Source: Candidatus Helicobacter avicola (GTDB lineage: Bacteria; Campylobacterota; Campylobacteria; Campylobacterales; Helicobacteraceae). From it: DNA of 64,000 bases. The translations under genes and the position numbers were made by a program. The notes beneath the pieces are model-generated. The model was not told the DNA's origin and ran no database searches. It saw only the letters and a program-made list of their open reading frames with translations. The stretch covers positions 1 to 64,000 of the forward strand of contig DXIN01000038.1 of NCBI GenBank assembly GCA_019112865.1. Direction: 5' to 3'. Of the stretch, positions 37,767 to 47,512 are shown one piece after another (the stretch's first letter is position 1; every line of letters begins with the position of its first letter).

Positions 37767-38327
37767 ATGCTAGAGATTAGATGGCATTCGCGCGCTGGTC
37801 AAGGTGCGGTAACGGGAGCAAAAGGTCTAGCCGATGTGATTGCTGGGACGGGTAAAGAGGTGCAAGCATTTGCGTTTTATGGTTCAGCTAAGCGGGGAGC
37901 TGCTATGACGGCGTATAATCGCATAGATTCTGCACCCATACTCAATCACGAAAAGTTTATGAATCCTGATTATGTGCTCGTGATAGATCCCGGACTTGTG
38001 TTTATTACTGATATTTGTGAGCATGAAAAGCCTAGCACACAATACATCATTACCACACATTTGTCTAAAGAAGAGCTTTTGGTCAAAAAGCCTCAATTGC
38101 AAGGCAAAAAGGTGCATACGCTTGATTGTATCAAGATTTCTCTCCAAGAGTTGGGCAAACCTATCCCTAATGCTCCAATGCTCGGTGCGTTGATGAAGAT
38201 CTCTGGTCTTTTAGAGTTGGACTTTTTTCTCAAGGCTTTCACTAAGGTGCTTGGCAAAAAACTTCCCCAAAAAGTCATCGATGGTAATATGGTAGCCATC
38301 AGACGCGCTTATGACGAAGTGCAATAA
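37767..38327 (+). CDS. porG: Pyruvate:ferredoxin/flavodoxin oxidoreductase, gamma subunit
   Basis: 186 residues; begins MLEIRWHSRAGQGAVTGAKGLA, with the glycine-rich RAGQGAVTGAK motif of gamma subunits of four-subunit 2-oxoacid oxidoreductases, and continues with FAFYGSAKRGAAMTAYNRI. Together with PorD, PorA and PorB it converts pyruvate to acetyl-CoA and CO2 with reduction of flavodoxin. The AAGGAGG site is strong. The order porGDAB is that of H. pylori. Confidence 0.95.
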   Translation: MLEIRWHSRAGQGAVTGAKGLADVIAGTGKEVQAFAFYGSAKRGAAMTAYNRIDSAPILNHEKFMNPDYVLVIDPGLVFITDICEHEKPSTQYIITTHLSKEELLVKKPQLQGKKVHTLDCIKISLQELGKPIPNAPMLGALMKISGLLELDFFLKAFTKVLGKKLPQKVIDGNMVAIRRAYDEVQ

Positions 38328-38344
38328 CCCACAAGGAGGCAACG

Positions 38345-38743
38345 ATGGATAATAGAGGCTGGAATGAATTAGAAATTGGCTCGGCTCTTTTCCCTTTTAG
38401 TAGTGATGGACAAACTCAAATACAAGAGCATAATGATAAGCGAGCATACACACGAGATAGCTCTTTTACTGCTAGTGTGGCACATTGGCGTGTAGAGAAG
38501 CCTGTGCATAATTCTCAAGTGTGCATTAATTGCTTTAATTGCTGGGTGTATTGTCCTGATGGTGCGATTTTGGCGCGTGATGAGAAGCTTGCGGGTGTGG
38601 ATTATGTGCATTGTAAGGGTTGTGGCGTGTGTGTAGATGTTTGCCCTACTAATCCCAAATCCCTGCTGATGTTTGAAGATCATAAAGACAATCAAGAAGC
38701 ACTTAGCGCGTGGCCACAAAAAGAAGATAAAAAGAAAAATTAA
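38345..38743 (+). CDS. porD: Pyruvate oxidoreductase, delta (ferredoxin-like) subunit
   Basis: 132 residues. Two [4Fe-4S] motifs: CINCFNCWVYCPD and CKGCGVCVDVCPTNP. They wire electrons from the TPP subunit to the acceptor. An N-terminal extension of about 55 residues precedes the clusters. Spaced 17 bp after porG with AAGGAGG. Confidence 0.95.
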   Translation: MDNRGWNELEIGSALFPFSSDGQTQIQEHNDKRAYTRDSSFTASVAHWRVEKPVHNSQVCINCFNCWVYCPDGAILARDEKLAGVDYVHCKGCGVCVDVCPTNPKSLLMFEDHKDNQEALSAWPQKEDKKKN

Positions 38744-38752
38744 GGAGGCATT

Positions 38753-39970
38753 ATGGCAAAAGTTATGGAACTGCAAAAAATTGAGGTTTGGGATGGCAAT
38801 ATGGCTGCCTCTCAAGCAATGCGACAAGCCCAAATTGATGTGGTAGCCGCATATCCTATCACGCCATCTACGCCTATTGTGCAAAACTATGGCACATTTA
38901 TGGGCAATGGCTACATTGACGGAGAATTTGTAATGGTAGAATCCGAGCATGCTGCAATGAGTGCGTGTGTGGGTGCAGCAGCAGCTGGTGGGCGTGTAGC
39001 CACCGCGACAAGCTCACAAGGATTTGCTTTAATGGTCGAAGTGCTCTATCAAGCCTCTGGTATGCGTTTGCCAATCGTCCTTAATCTCGTAAATCGTGCG
39101 TTAGCAAGTCCGCTTAATGTCAATGGCGATCATTCTGATATGTATTTGAGCCGTGATACAGGCTGGATAAACCTCTGCACTTACAATCCTCAAGAAGCCT
39201 ATGATTTTAACCTTATGGCGTTTAGGATTGCCGAGGATTTGCGTGTGCGTGTGCCTACAATCATCAATCAAGATGGCTTTATTTGCTCACACACTGCTCA
39301 AAATGTGCGCCCGCTTAGTGATACAGAGGCGTATGCATTCATCGGCGAATACAAGAGCAAGAATCCTATGCTAGATTTTACTCGCCCGGTTACTTATGGC
39401 TCACAAACCGAGGAGGATTGGCACTTTGAGCACAAAGCCCAACTCCACCACGCCATTATGGAATCTCATAAAGTGATTGAGGAAGTGTTTAGGGAGTTTG
39501 AAAAACTCACAGGACGCGCTTATCATCTTGTGGAATCTTATGATATTGATGATGCGGAAGTAGCGATTGTCGCATTAGGCACCACGGTGGAATCTGCGCG
39601 TATCGCCGCGCAAGAAGCACGCAAAAAAGGCATTAAAGCCGGTGTTGTATCACTGCGCACATTACGTCCTTTTCCATTTGCACAACTTGGCGAGAGATTG
39701 AAGCACCTCAAAGCCGTTGCTTGTCTTGATAGAAGCTTGCCAGCGGGTGCTATGGGTATGCTCTTTAATGAAATCACGAGTGCTATTCACGCTGCAGGGG
39801 GTAATGCAGTGGTTTCAAACTACATCTATGGCTTGGGCGGACGCGATTTGACACAAGCACATTTGGGGGAGGTGTATGAGCAGCTTAGCCAAAATGCCAA
39901 AGCAGGCAAACTCACGCACCCAACACAACAATTCATCGGACTTCGCGGTCCTAAACTAAGCTTTTGCTAG
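38753..39970 (+). CDS. porA: Pyruvate oxidoreductase, alpha subunit
   Basis: 405 residues. The N-terminal domain has AAYPITPSTPIVQ, MVESEHAAMSACVGAAAAGG and TATSSQGFALM, the pyrimidine-binding and subunit-contact features; the middle has LVNRALASPLNVNGDHSD. The C-terminal transketolase-like domain includes VVSLRTLRPFPF. A ribosome site (AAGGAGG) precedes the ATG, 9 bp after porD. Confidence 0.96.
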   Translation: MAKVMELQKIEVWDGNMAASQAMRQAQIDVVAAYPITPSTPIVQNYGTFMGNGYIDGEFVMVESEHAAMSACVGAAAAGGRVATATSSQGFALMVEVLYQASGMRLPIVLNLVNRALASPLNVNGDHSDMYLSRDTGWINLCTYNPQEAYDFNLMAFRIAEDLRVRVPTIINQDGFICSHTAQNVRPLSDTEAYAFIGEYKSKNPMLDFTRPVTYGSQTEEDWHFEHKAQLHHAIMESHKVIEEVFREFEKLTGRAYHLVESYDIDDAEVAIVALGTTVESARIAAQEARKKGIKAGVVSLRTLRPFPFAQLGERLKHLKAVACLDRSLPAGAMGMLFNEITSAIHAAGGNAVVSNYIYGLGGRDLTQAHLGEVYEQLSQNAKAGKLTHPTQQFIGLRGPKLSFC

Positions 39971-39982
39971 GAAGGAGAAACT

Positions 39983-40927
39983 ATGGTAAAAGAAATCAAA
40001 AATCTCAAACAATTTTCTAAATCAGCAGAGAAATTCGAGGGTGCGCATCTTTTGTGCCCGGGTTGTGCGCATGGTATGATTATCCGTGAGGTGCTTAATG
40101 CCGCCGAGGGTCCTATCCTCATAGGCAATTCCACGGGGTGCGTGGAGGTTTCTACCGCAGTGTATCCACACACGAGCTGGGACGTGCCTTGGATTCACAT
40201 CGGGTTTGAAAACGGCTCTACGGCTGTTGCTGGGGCAGAGGCGATGTATAAGGCACTGGCTAAAAAGGGCAAATACAAGGGTGAGAAACCAAAATTTGTG
40301 GCTTTTGGTGGCGATGGTGCGACTTATGATATTGGCTTTCAGTGGATTAGTGGGTGTTTTGAGCGGGGGCATGATATGACATATATCTGTCTTGATAATG
40401 AGGTGTATGCCAACACAGGAGGGCAGAGGAGTGGTTCTACACCTATTGGATCTAGCACCTCTACTACGCCAGCAGGAAGTGTAAGCTATGGCAAAAAAGA
40501 GAAGAAAAAAGATTTGCTTATGATTATGGCAGCGCATGGATCGCCCTATGTCGCACAGGTAGCACCCAATAAATGGAAAGATATGAATAAAAAAATCAAA
40601 ACCGCACTTGAAACAGAGGGACCGACATTTATCAACGCAATGAGTGCCTGCACGACCGAGTGGAGATTTGATTCTCACAAGACAATTGAGATTAGTGATT
40701 TGGCAGTAGATTCGCTGGTGTTTCCGCTTTTTGAAGTCATTAATGGCACAGAGCTTCACATCACTTATAGACCAAAAAATATTATACCGGTGCGTGATTA
40801 TCTCGGTGCGCAGGGGAGATTTAAACATCTCTTTAAACCAGAAAACGAGCATATCATCGAGCAATTCCAAAAAGATGTCGATGCGCGGTGGGAGTATTTG
40901 CAACGAAAAGAGGAAGCAAAGATATAG
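39983..40927 (+). CDS. porB: Pyruvate oxidoreductase, beta (TPP-binding) subunit
   Basis: 314 residues. Cluster cysteines begin in LLCPGCAHG. The TPP motif runs from GGDGATYDIG to LDNEVYANTGGQRSG. It completes the PorGDAB enzyme. The long minus-strand frame over the gene is a shadow. A strong hairpin follows at 40957. Confidence 0.96.
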   Translation: MVKEIKNLKQFSKSAEKFEGAHLLCPGCAHGMIIREVLNAAEGPILIGNSTGCVEVSTAVYPHTSWDVPWIHIGFENGSTAVAGAEAMYKALAKKGKYKGEKPKFVAFGGDGATYDIGFQWISGCFERGHDMTYICLDNEVYANTGGQRSGSTPIGSSTSTTPAGSVSYGKKEKKKDLLMIMAAHGSPYVAQVAPNKWKDMNKKIKTALETEGPTFINAMSACTTEWRFDSHKTIEISDLAVDSLVFPLFEVINGTELHITYRPKNIIPVRDYLGAQGRFKHLFKPENEHIIEQFQKDVDARWEYLQRKEEAKI

Positions 40928-40956
40928 GGGTTGTTCTTTAAATTTGCCTGCGGGCA

Positions 40957-40981
40957 ACCATTACTTTCACAAAGTAATGGT
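40957..40981. terminator. Bidirectional terminator between porB and pyrF
   Basis: A perfect 11-bp stem (ACCATTACTTT / AAAGTAATGGT) with a 3-nt loop between two converging genes. Short T/A stretches lie on both sides. Confidence 0.8.
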
Positions 40982-40985
40982 GTGT

Positions 40986-41690
40986 TTAGAGAGATTCTAG
41001 GATTTTTGCCACCACACCCTTAGGGTCTTGTGCTTTGTAAATAGGACGCCCAACGACGATAAAATCACTTCCTACGCGTTTTGCAAATGCTAAATCTGCC
41101 ACGCGTTTTTGATCGCTGTTTTCCTCACCAAATGGACGAATCCCCGGTGTGAGTGCAATAAAATCCCTATGTGTTGCAGCCTTTATGCTCTGTGTCTCAA
41201 AACATGAGCAAACCACGCCATCACACCCATTCTCATAGGCTAAAACCGCCATTTTTCGTGCGTGATTGAGGATAGGGGCGTTGTAGATTTGTCCAAAGTC
41301 TTCTTCCCCAAAGCTCGTAAGAGCGGTAACTGCAAGGATACGCGGAGCAGTGGGGTTTTCTTGCCGATAATGTGCCAATGCCCTCATCGCATTCACACCA
41401 CTACTTGCGTGGATTGTGATCATATCTACACCAAGAGCGTGAATCTCGCGCATTGCGTCAAGCATGGTATTTGGGATATCGTAGAGCTTGAGATCCAAAA
41501 ATAGCTTAAAATCCCCAATCCCGCGTAATTCCTCTAAAAACTCCTTGCCATCACGTACAAAACTTCTTAATCCGATTTTGAGCCATAAATGTGTGCTATA
41601 ACTTTTGAGTGATTGCACAAGTGCGAGGTTAGATTCTCTGTTTTCTCTATCAAGTGCTACACAGAGCTTGGGGGTATTTCTGCTATTCAT
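40986..41690 (-). CDS. pyrF: Orotidine 5'-phosphate decarboxylase
   Basis: Last step of UMP synthesis. 234 residues, TIM barrel. N-terminal LCVALDRENRES; catalytic FLDLKLYDIPNTM with the Lys and Asp; phosphate loop ALTPGIRPFGEE and SDFIVVGRPIYKA. The 3' end of nusB overlaps its start by 4 bp. The run pyrF–nusB–ribH–kdsA–carbonic anhydrase corresponds to HP0001–HP0005 as I recall. Confidence 0.95.
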   Translation of the reverse strand: MNSRNTPKLCVALDRENRESNLALVQSLKSYSTHLWLKIGLRSFVRDGKEFLEELRGIGDFKLFLDLKLYDIPNTMLDAMREIHALGVDMITIHASSGVNAMRALAHYRQENPTAPRILAVTALTSFGEEDFGQIYNAPILNHARKMAVLAYENGCDGVVCSCFETQSIKAATHRDFIALTPGIRPFGEENSDQKRVADLAFAKRVGSDFIVVGRPIYKAQDPKGVVAKILESL

Positions 41691-42166
41691 TGTGCGCCTT
41701 CTATCGTGCTATGCGCATTTTTCGTGTGTAGATTCTGTGAATCTATGGTGCTTTGCTTCAGCTTGTCTTTGTGCATTTTTTGTATAGAATCTAGCACCCC
41801 ATTAATCAGTCGCGGTGCATTTTCATCGCCATATATTTTGGCGAGTTCCACAGCCTCATTAATCACGATAGGCACATCAGTTTGTGTGTAGCAGAGCTCA
41901 TATGCCCCAAGCCGCAGGATTGAGCATTCAATCCGCCCAAGCCGACTGATGTCCCACTCTTTGAGGTGTGTGTTGATGAGCGTATCAAGGGATTTGAGGT
42001 TTGCAAGCACCCCATTAATCAGTCCTAGTGCGAAATCTTGTTGTTTGTGGCGGATTTTTTTTTCTTCTAGAATCTGTGTGGCTTCCTCTATGGCAGTATG
42101 GTTACCGATGTCATACGCGTATAAAATCCCAAGCACCGCGTTGCGTGCTTGCGTGCGTGTCGCCAT
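41687..42166 (-). CDS. nusB: Transcription antitermination factor NusB
   Basis: 159 residues, all-helical RNA-binding protein of antitermination complexes at rRNA operons. Conserved ARNAVLGILYAYD near the N-terminus, and YTQTDVPIVINEAVELAKIYG with ARLINGVLD-like end (APRLINGVLDSIQK). Overlaps pyrF by 4 bp and follows ribH by one base. Confidence 0.94.
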   Translation of the reverse strand: MATRTQARNAVLGILYAYDIGNHTAIEEATQILEEKKIRHKQQDFALGLINGVLANLKSLDTLINTHLKEWDISRLGRIECSILRLGAYELCYTQTDVPIVINEAVELAKIYGDENAPRLINGVLDSIQKMHKDKLKQSTIDSQNLHTKNAHSTIEGAQ

Positions 42167-42167
42167 A

Positions 42168-42638
42168 TCACACTCCTAGATTTTGATAGAGATTGATAAG
42201 TTCAATAAGTCCGCTCATAGATTCAAAACCTTTGTTACCTGCCTTGCTTCCAGCACGCTGTATCGCCTGCTCGAGTGAATCTGTGGTAAGCACGCCAAAG
42301 GTTACTGCCGCTCCATATTTGAGTGTAACATTTGCTATACCCTTCGTAGCCTCCGCAGCGACATAGTCAAAGTGTGGCGTATCGCCTCTGATGATTGCAC
42401 CAAGACAGCAGATTCCATCATAATCTCCCTGTGTTAGGAGCTTCTGGAGGACAAAGGGTATTTCATAGGCACCCGGCACAAGCACCAAGTCTAGTAAATC
42501 CTCATTACCCCCATGACGCAAAAAACAATCCCGAGCACCCTCCACAAGCCTATCGGTTATAATGTGGTTAAATCGCGAGCTAATAATCGCTATTTTCTCA
42601 TCTCCACGCAGTTTAAGCGTGCCTTCTATTGTATTCAT
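42168..42638 (-). CDS. ribH: 6,7-dimethyl-8-ribityllumazine synthase
   Basis: 156 residues. Penultimate step of riboflavin synthesis; forms a large capsid-like oligomer. Motifs: [17 protein letters not shown] (substrate loop), [12 protein letters not shown], and [17 protein letters not shown] with the catalytic His. An AAGGAG site precedes the ATG. Confidence 0.96.
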   Translation of the reverse strand: MNTIEGTLKLRGDEKIAIISSRFNHIITDRLVEGARDCFLRHGGNEDLLDLVLVPGAYEIPFVLQKLLTQGDYDGICCLGAIIRGDTPHFDYVAAEATKGIANVTLKYGAAVTFGVLTTDSLEQAIQRAGSKAGNKGFESMSGLIELINLYQNLGV

Positions 42639-42656
42639 TGTTTTCTCCTTTGGTAG

Positions 42657-43490
42657 TTATGATAATGTAAGAGGTTGCAGGCTAGGGAGTAGCTCTCTTA
42701 TGCGTAGCAAATCCTCTACAAGCCCAAAAAGCTCGTGTGTAGGCACCATATTTGCACCATCGCTTAGAGCAGATTCCGGGCTAAGGTGTGTTTCTGCAAA
42801 AAATCCATCGACCCCCACACTTGCAGCCGCACGCGCGAGATATGGGACAAATCGCCTATCGCCTCCACTTTTGCCATCAAGCCCACCGGGCATTTGCACG
42901 CTATGTGTCGCATCAAAAATCACGGGTGCAAATTGGCGCATAATCACGAGTGATCGCATATCCACTACAAGATTACCATAGCCAAAGCTATTGCCTCGCT
43001 CGGTGAGCCAGATTCTGTAATGTTTGCTTTGCTCATATGTGGCGGCATCACCCCCACGCGTCTTGATAGCTTTTAACACAGTGTGCTTCATATCTGCAGG
43101 ATTCATAAATTGCCCTTTTTTGACATTGACAATCTTTGAGGTCTTTGCCACTGCGACTATGAGGTCAGTCTGACGACACAAAAATGCTGGGATTTGAATC
43201 ACATCTGCCACTTCTGCAATCGCTTCGGCTTGGTGGCTTTCGTGAATATCAGTGATGATTTTATAGCCAAATTCCTTTTTGATTTGTGCTAGGAGAGCTA
43301 ATCCCTCTTTTAGCCCAGGTCCGCGATAAGAATCTAGGCTCGTGCGATTTGCTTTATCAAAACTTGCCTTGAAATAAAAATCAATACTAGGGTTTTGAGC
43401 AATAGGTGCGAGGGTTTTGGCGGTTTGGCTAAGATTTTCATAGCTTTCAATCACGCAGGGTCCGCTCATAAGTATCATTTTTTCTTGCAT
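42657..43490 (-). CDS. kdsA: 3-deoxy-D-manno-octulosonate 8-phosphate synthase
   Basis: 277 residues. Condenses PEP with arabinose 5-phosphate to Kdo8P for LPS. Key segments: [45 protein letters not shown] (the KGQF signature) and [14 protein letters not shown]. The Cys in CRQTD and Asn in NVKKG should be compared with metal-dependent and independent types. The stop of the carbonic anhydrase gene overlaps its start. Confidence 0.95.
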   Translation of the reverse strand: MQEKMILMSGPCVIESYENLSQTAKTLAPIAQNPSIDFYFKASFDKANRTSLDSYRGPGLKEGLALLAQIKKEFGYKIITDIHESHQAEAIAEVADVIQIPAFLCRQTDLIVAVAKTSKIVNVKKGQFMNPADMKHTVLKAIKTRGGDAATYEQSKHYRIWLTERGNSFGYGNLVVDMRSLVIMRQFAPVIFDATHSVQMPGGLDGKSGGDRRFVPYLARAAASVGVDGFFAETHLSPESALSDGANMVPTHELFGLVEDLLRIRELLPSLQPLTLS

Positions 43491-44140
43491 TACTTCTCCT
43501 TTTCTTTTTGGACTATGGGTTTAAATTCTCGCTTGATCATATTATAGTTTAAAATCTCCCCAGTTTCGATAATGTAATACCAACCATAAATATTGAGTTC
43601 GCCACGATCAAAACGTTCTTCGACAAATGGATAAGTCATAAGATTCTCAAGCTGTTGCTCGACATTGATTTGTTCGGTAAGCCACATACGTTTGGACTTG
43701 GAGCTAGGCTTGAGAGCAAGGACTTTTTGTTTTACAGGGTCTAGGAGCTCAATCCACTTTTGCACATAAGGGGCTTTGTCTAGTTTGTTTGGTGGTTCAT
43801 AAATCGCTGTGCAAGCCCCGCAGTTGCTATGCCCACACACGATGATATTTTGGACATCAAGAATTGTGATGGCGTATTCGATAGCGGCGGTGGTAGCGAG
43901 GTAACCTTTACGCATAGTGTTTGATTCTGTATAGGGAGGGATAATGTTGCCGATATTGCGCACGACAAACAAATCGCCCGGATCGGAGTTTGTGATGAGA
44001 TTTGGCACTACACGCGAATCTGCACAGCTAATAAAGAGTGTATGAGGGCTTTGTGCTTTTTTAAGACTCTCATAGAGTTCTTGGTGCGCGACAAAATCTT
44101 CCTCTTGGAATTTGATAGCTCCCTCAAATAGTTCTTTCAT
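43490..44140 (-). CDS. Beta-class carbonic anhydrase
   Basis: 216 residues. Zinc ligands and catalytic dyad: CADSRVVP (Cys, Asp, Arg) and CGHSNCGAC (His, Cys). It interconverts CO2 and bicarbonate in the cytoplasm, useful for a capnophile. No signal peptide, unlike the periplasmic alpha-class enzyme of H. pylori. First gene of the kdsA–ribH–nusB–pyrF run. Confidence 0.94.
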   Translation of the reverse strand: MKELFEGAIKFQEEDFVAHQELYESLKKAQSPHTLFISCADSRVVPNLITNSDPGDLFVVRNIGNIIPPYTESNTMRKGYLATTAAIEYAITILDVQNIIVCGHSNCGACTAIYEPPNKLDKAPYVQKWIELLDPVKQKVLALKPSSKSKRMWLTEQINVEQQLENLMTYPFVEERFDRGELNIYGWYYIIETGEILNYNMIKREFKPIVQKEKEK

Positions 44141-44256
44141 ATTTTCCTTAGATTTTTGTGGTTTAAAGAAAGGATTATAACAAAAGCAAGTATAATATTG
44201 CCTTTAATTTTGCGCGAGGCTAAAGGTTTGCGTGTCTAGTTTATTTTTGAAGGAAT

Positions 44257-44937
44257 GTGATGTTTGGGCAAATTATTGAGACGATTGTGAATTTTATTGG
44301 CGATGCTGGGTATTTGGGGATTTTTGTGATGATGTTTATAGAATCTAGCTTTATTCCCTTTCCTTCAGAGGTGGTAATGATACCGGCTGGGTATTTGGTG
44401 TATAGGGGCGATATGAATGCTGTGATAGCTGTGATAGCTGGAGTGGCTGGCTCACTAGCTGGAGCATTGCTCAATTATTGGCTCGCACTTAGGTTTGGAC
44501 GAGAGTTTCTTATCCGTTTTGGTAAGTATTTCTTTTTTACCGAATCAAGTATGCAAAAAATGGAGAGTTATTTCACTAAACATGGCGAGATTAGCACCTT
44601 TGTGGGGCGATTGATTATGGGTGTGCGACAATACATCTCACTCCCTGCGGGACTTGCGCGTATGAATCTCGCAAAATTTTGCTTTTATACTTCGCTGGGC
44701 GCGGGGATTTGGGTAGTGATCCTCGTCCTTATTGGGTATTATATCGGTGTGTTTTTTGGAGCGGATTTTGAGATTGCCCACATCATACATGCTTTTACCT
44801 CTAAAGATATTTCAGGTGAGGAAAGCACGATAAAAAATTGGACGAGGATTGCTGGATACTCGCTGCTGGTATTTGTGTGTGTGGTGAGTGTGGTGTATGT
44901 GCTGTATTGGAAGTTTAAAAAACCTAAAAAAGACTAG
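44257..44937 (+). CDS. DedA-family membrane protein
   Basis: 226 residues with several helices. Conserved DedA features: [40 protein letters not shown], and [20 protein letters not shown]. DedA proteins act in undecaprenyl-phosphate or lipid recycling and membrane homeostasis. Followed 11 bp later by the ArsC-like gene on the same strand. Confidence 0.92.
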   Translation: MMFGQIIETIVNFIGDAGYLGIFVMMFIESSFIPFPSEVVMIPAGYLVYRGDMNAVIAVIAGVAGSLAGALLNYWLALRFGREFLIRFGKYFFFTESSMQKMESYFTKHGEISTFVGRLIMGVRQYISLPAGLARMNLAKFCFYTSLGAGIWVVILVLIGYYIGVFFGADFEIAHIIHAFTSKDISGEESTIKNWTRIAGYSLLVFVCVVSVVYVLYWKFKKPKKD

Positions 44938-44948
44938 GAGCAAAAGCA

Positions 44949-45299
44949 ATGAGAGTCTATGGCATACCAAATTGTGGGAGTGTGAAAAAAGCACGGATAT
45001 TGCTAGAATCTAGCGGTGTGGCATATGAGTTTGTGGATTTTAAAAAAACACCGCCAAGCAAAGAACAAATCCTGCATTGGATTAAAAAAACTTCGCTAGA
45101 GGCTTTATTCAATACCAAAGGCACGACTTACAAAAAACTTGGACTAAAAGAGAAAAATCTCACCGATGAGCAAAAAATCCAAACTATGCTCACACACCCC
45201 ACGCTCATCAAGCGTCCTATTATTGAGTTTGATGATGCAAAATCTCAAAAGAAGGTCATAGTGGGTTATGATGAGGCATTGATCAAGGCTCTGATATAG
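44949..45299 (+). CDS. ArsC/Spx/YffB-like thioredoxin-fold protein
   Basis: 116 residues. N-terminal IPNCGSVKKARILLESSGVAYE has a single Cys in a CxxxK context, as in YffB-type members of the ArsC family, not the three-Arg arsenate site of true ArsC. C-terminal segment LIKRPIIEFDD is typical of the family. A glutathione- or thiol-linked role is possible; arsenate reduction is not supported. Confidence 0.85.
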   Translation: MRVYGIPNCGSVKKARILLESSGVAYEFVDFKKTPPSKEQILHWIKKTSLEALFNTKGTTYKKLGLKEKNLTDEQKIQTMLTHPTLIKRPIIEFDDAKSQKKVIVGYDEALIKALI

Positions 45300-45322
45300 G
45301 CTTTGGTGTTTGTGAGAAAACG

Positions 45323-46663
45323 ATGAGAGGCATTGCACTTAATAAGCTCTGTGTGTGTGTGCTGTGTGTGTTAGTGCTTGGAGCATGTTCGCACAAAAAA
45401 GTTACGATTTTAGAGCCAAAGGAGCTTAGCACCCTGCCTCAAAATGCAAACTACTATCTGCCCCAGGACACGCTAGATTTCCCCAAATCGGATTCTAAAG
45501 CATTGCAGAAGGATTATCTTCAGAAGTTTTTTGCTCCGTGGTTGCAAGCAAAGCCTAATCCAAATATTGATGAGGTGTTTTGGATTCGTCAGTCTTTGCT
45601 CAAATCTCGTGGTTGGGGTGAGAATCTCAAGCCTTATAGCTTGAGTGAAGGGCAAAAAATCCTAGATTCTATGCAGCTTGATCTCTATCCAAGCGCGAAA
45701 CAAAAGGCGATTATCACTAGAAATACGCATATCAGGGCAGTTCCTAGTGTGTTGCCAAAATTTTCTAAACGCGATGGTTACCCATTTGATAGATGGCAAA
45801 ATTCACTTATTTTTAGTGGCACACCGGTGCTAGTTACGCATTATGATACTTCGCGGCGATTTGTGCATATAGAATCTGCCTTTGTGTATGGTTGGGTAGA
45901 GGCGCATGATGTGGCATTTGTGGGTGAAGAAGACGCCAAACGCATTATGAGCTGGGAGTCGTATATTACGCCTAATAGAGACAATATCGCGCTTTTGGAT
46001 TCAAAGAAACATTTTATCACAGAGGCGAGGCTAGGGCAGATATTTGCGCTCAAAAGCAAAACATCAGATTTTTACGAAATCTATGTTGTCTTGCGCCAAG
46101 ACAATGGCAACGCGCGCATTAGCACGATAAGGGCAAAAAAACAAGACTTTATTCCTTTTCCGGCGGGTTTTAATCAAACGCTTGTGGCAGATTTTCTCAC
46201 ACAGCTTATGGGCAGACCATATGGTTGGGGTGGAATGTATGAGGAGCGAGATTGTTCGGCATTAGTGCGGGATATTTTTGCACACAATGGTATTTTTTTG
46301 CCACGCAATTCCAAGGCACAGGTTTTTTATGGAAAAAATAGCATAGATTTGAGTAAAATGTCGCCTAAGGATAAAGAAGCCTACATCATCGCTAATGCTA
46401 CACCATTTTACACAATTTTGTGGCTACAAGGGCATATTATGATATACCTAGGACATACAAAAGGGAAGGTAGTCGTGGCTCATAGCGCATGGAGTGTAAC
46501 AAGTGGTAAAAAATATGAAAATATGCTTGGTGGTGTGGTGGTAACAACTTTGCACATCGGAGAGGAATACAATGGCGCATTTAGACGATCTAGGACTTTA
46601 CTAGAACGCGTGGGTGCTATGTCAGATATGACGATGTTGTATCAAAAAATCGTGAAAAAATAG
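45323..46663 (+). CDS. NlpC/P60-family cell-wall hydrolase lipoprotein with SH3 domains
   Basis: 446 residues. Signal with lipobox (VLVLGACSHKK). SH3b-like region in the middle (NTHIRAVPSVLPKF, then VFVGEED-like VAFVGEEDAK). C-terminal NlpC/P60 domain: RPYGWGGMYEERDCSALVRDIF (Cys nucleophile) and the His in HIMIYLGHTKG. Likely a DL-endopeptidase trimming peptidoglycan stem peptides. Followed 23 bp later by the metal-transporter genes. Confidence 0.9.
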   Translation: MRGIALNKLCVCVLCVLVLGACSHKKVTILEPKELSTLPQNANYYLPQDTLDFPKSDSKALQKDYLQKFFAPWLQAKPNPNIDEVFWIRQSLLKSRGWGENLKPYSLSEGQKILDSMQLDLYPSAKQKAIITRNTHIRAVPSVLPKFSKRDGYPFDRWQNSLIFSGTPVLVTHYDTSRRFVHIESAFVYGWVEAHDVAFVGEEDAKRIMSWESYITPNRDNIALLDSKKHFITEARLGQIFALKSKTSDFYEIYVVLRQDNGNARISTIRAKKQDFIPFPAGFNQTLVADFLTQLMGRPYGWGGMYEERDCSALVRDIFAHNGIFLPRNSKAQVFYGKNSIDLSKMSPKDKEAYIIANATPFYTILWLQGHIMIYLGHTKGKVVVAHSAWSVTSGKKYENMLGGVVVTTLHIGEEYNGAFRRSRTLLERVGAMSDMTMLYQKIVKK

Positions 46664-46686
46664 TAAAAGAGTATAAGGAGTTTGGC

Positions 46687-47508
46687 TTGACATTCATAAA
46701 ATATGTGTTCGTATTGGGGTTGTTTATAGGAACTTTTGTGCAGGCAAAGATCGTGGTAATGGTAAGTGTGCTGCCACAGAGCTATTTAGTCCAAAAGATT
46801 GCAAAAGATTTGATTGATGTCAAAGTGATGGTGCCAAAGGGCAAATCTCCAGAGATTTATGAGCCCTTGCCACTGCAAATGCGTGATGTCAAAGAAGCAC
46901 AAATCTATGTGGGTGTGGGTATGCCATTTGAAAAAAAATGGCTTCATCGTTTCAAAGTCACAAATCCTAAAATACATTTTCTTGATGTGCCACGCACCCT
47001 TACACAATCGGGCTTTAAAATCTCTCACGATCCCCATATTTGGCTTTCGCCTGCGTTGATGAAAATCCAAGCACGGGAGATATTTCGCTCTATTGCAAGT
47101 ATTGATCTTAAAAATAAGAGTTTTTATAAGCAAAATTATGAGGATCTCCTCAAAGAAATTGATACACTAGATTCAGAGATTAAAGCGATATTTGCCAAGC
47201 CTAGCGCGAAAAAAATATTTGTGGTGTATCACCCGGCGTGGCAGTATTTTGCCAGTGAGTATGGGCTAGAGGAAATCGCTATAGAATCTGAAGGCAAGGA
47301 AGCTAAAAGTGCGCATTTACAAGAGGTGATAGACACCATCAGGGCAAAAAATATCCGCACAATTTTCCTCCAACCGCAGTTTTCTAAAAAACAGGTGCAG
47401 GCATTAAGCACGGAGCTTGGGCTAAAAATCGTGGAGCTTGACCCACTCCAAGAAAATTGGGCAGAAGCTATGCTGGGCTATGCAAAGGCAATCGCCAATC
47501 AAGAATAA
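46687..47508 (+). CDS. znuA: Zinc (or manganese) ABC transporter substrate-binding protein
   Basis: 273 residues starting at TTG, chosen because AAGGAG lies 6 bp before it and the encoded N-terminus (TFIKYVFVLGLFIGTFVQA) is a signal peptide. Metal-ligand regions HDPHIWLSP and YHPAWQYFASEYGL, as in cluster A-I binding proteins. There is no His-rich loop. With the following ATPase and permease it forms a complete importer. The stop is 4 bp before the ATPase ATG. Confidence 0.88.
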   Translation: MTFIKYVFVLGLFIGTFVQAKIVVMVSVLPQSYLVQKIAKDLIDVKVMVPKGKSPEIYEPLPLQMRDVKEAQIYVGVGMPFEKKWLHRFKVTNPKIHFLDVPRTLTQSGFKISHDPHIWLSPALMKIQAREIFRSIASIDLKNKSFYKQNYEDLLKEIDTLDSEIKAIFAKPSAKKIFVVYHPAWQYFASEYGLEEIAIESEGKEAKSAHLQEVIDTIRAKNIRTIFLQPQFSKKQVQALSTELGLKIVELDPLQENWAEAMLGYAKAIANQE

Positions 47509-47512
47509 TCCT

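Noticed and set aside
40022-40957. 311-codon minus-strand frame over porB
   Set aside because: It is antisense to a clear PorB; composition is Cys/His-rich noise typical of a shadow frame.
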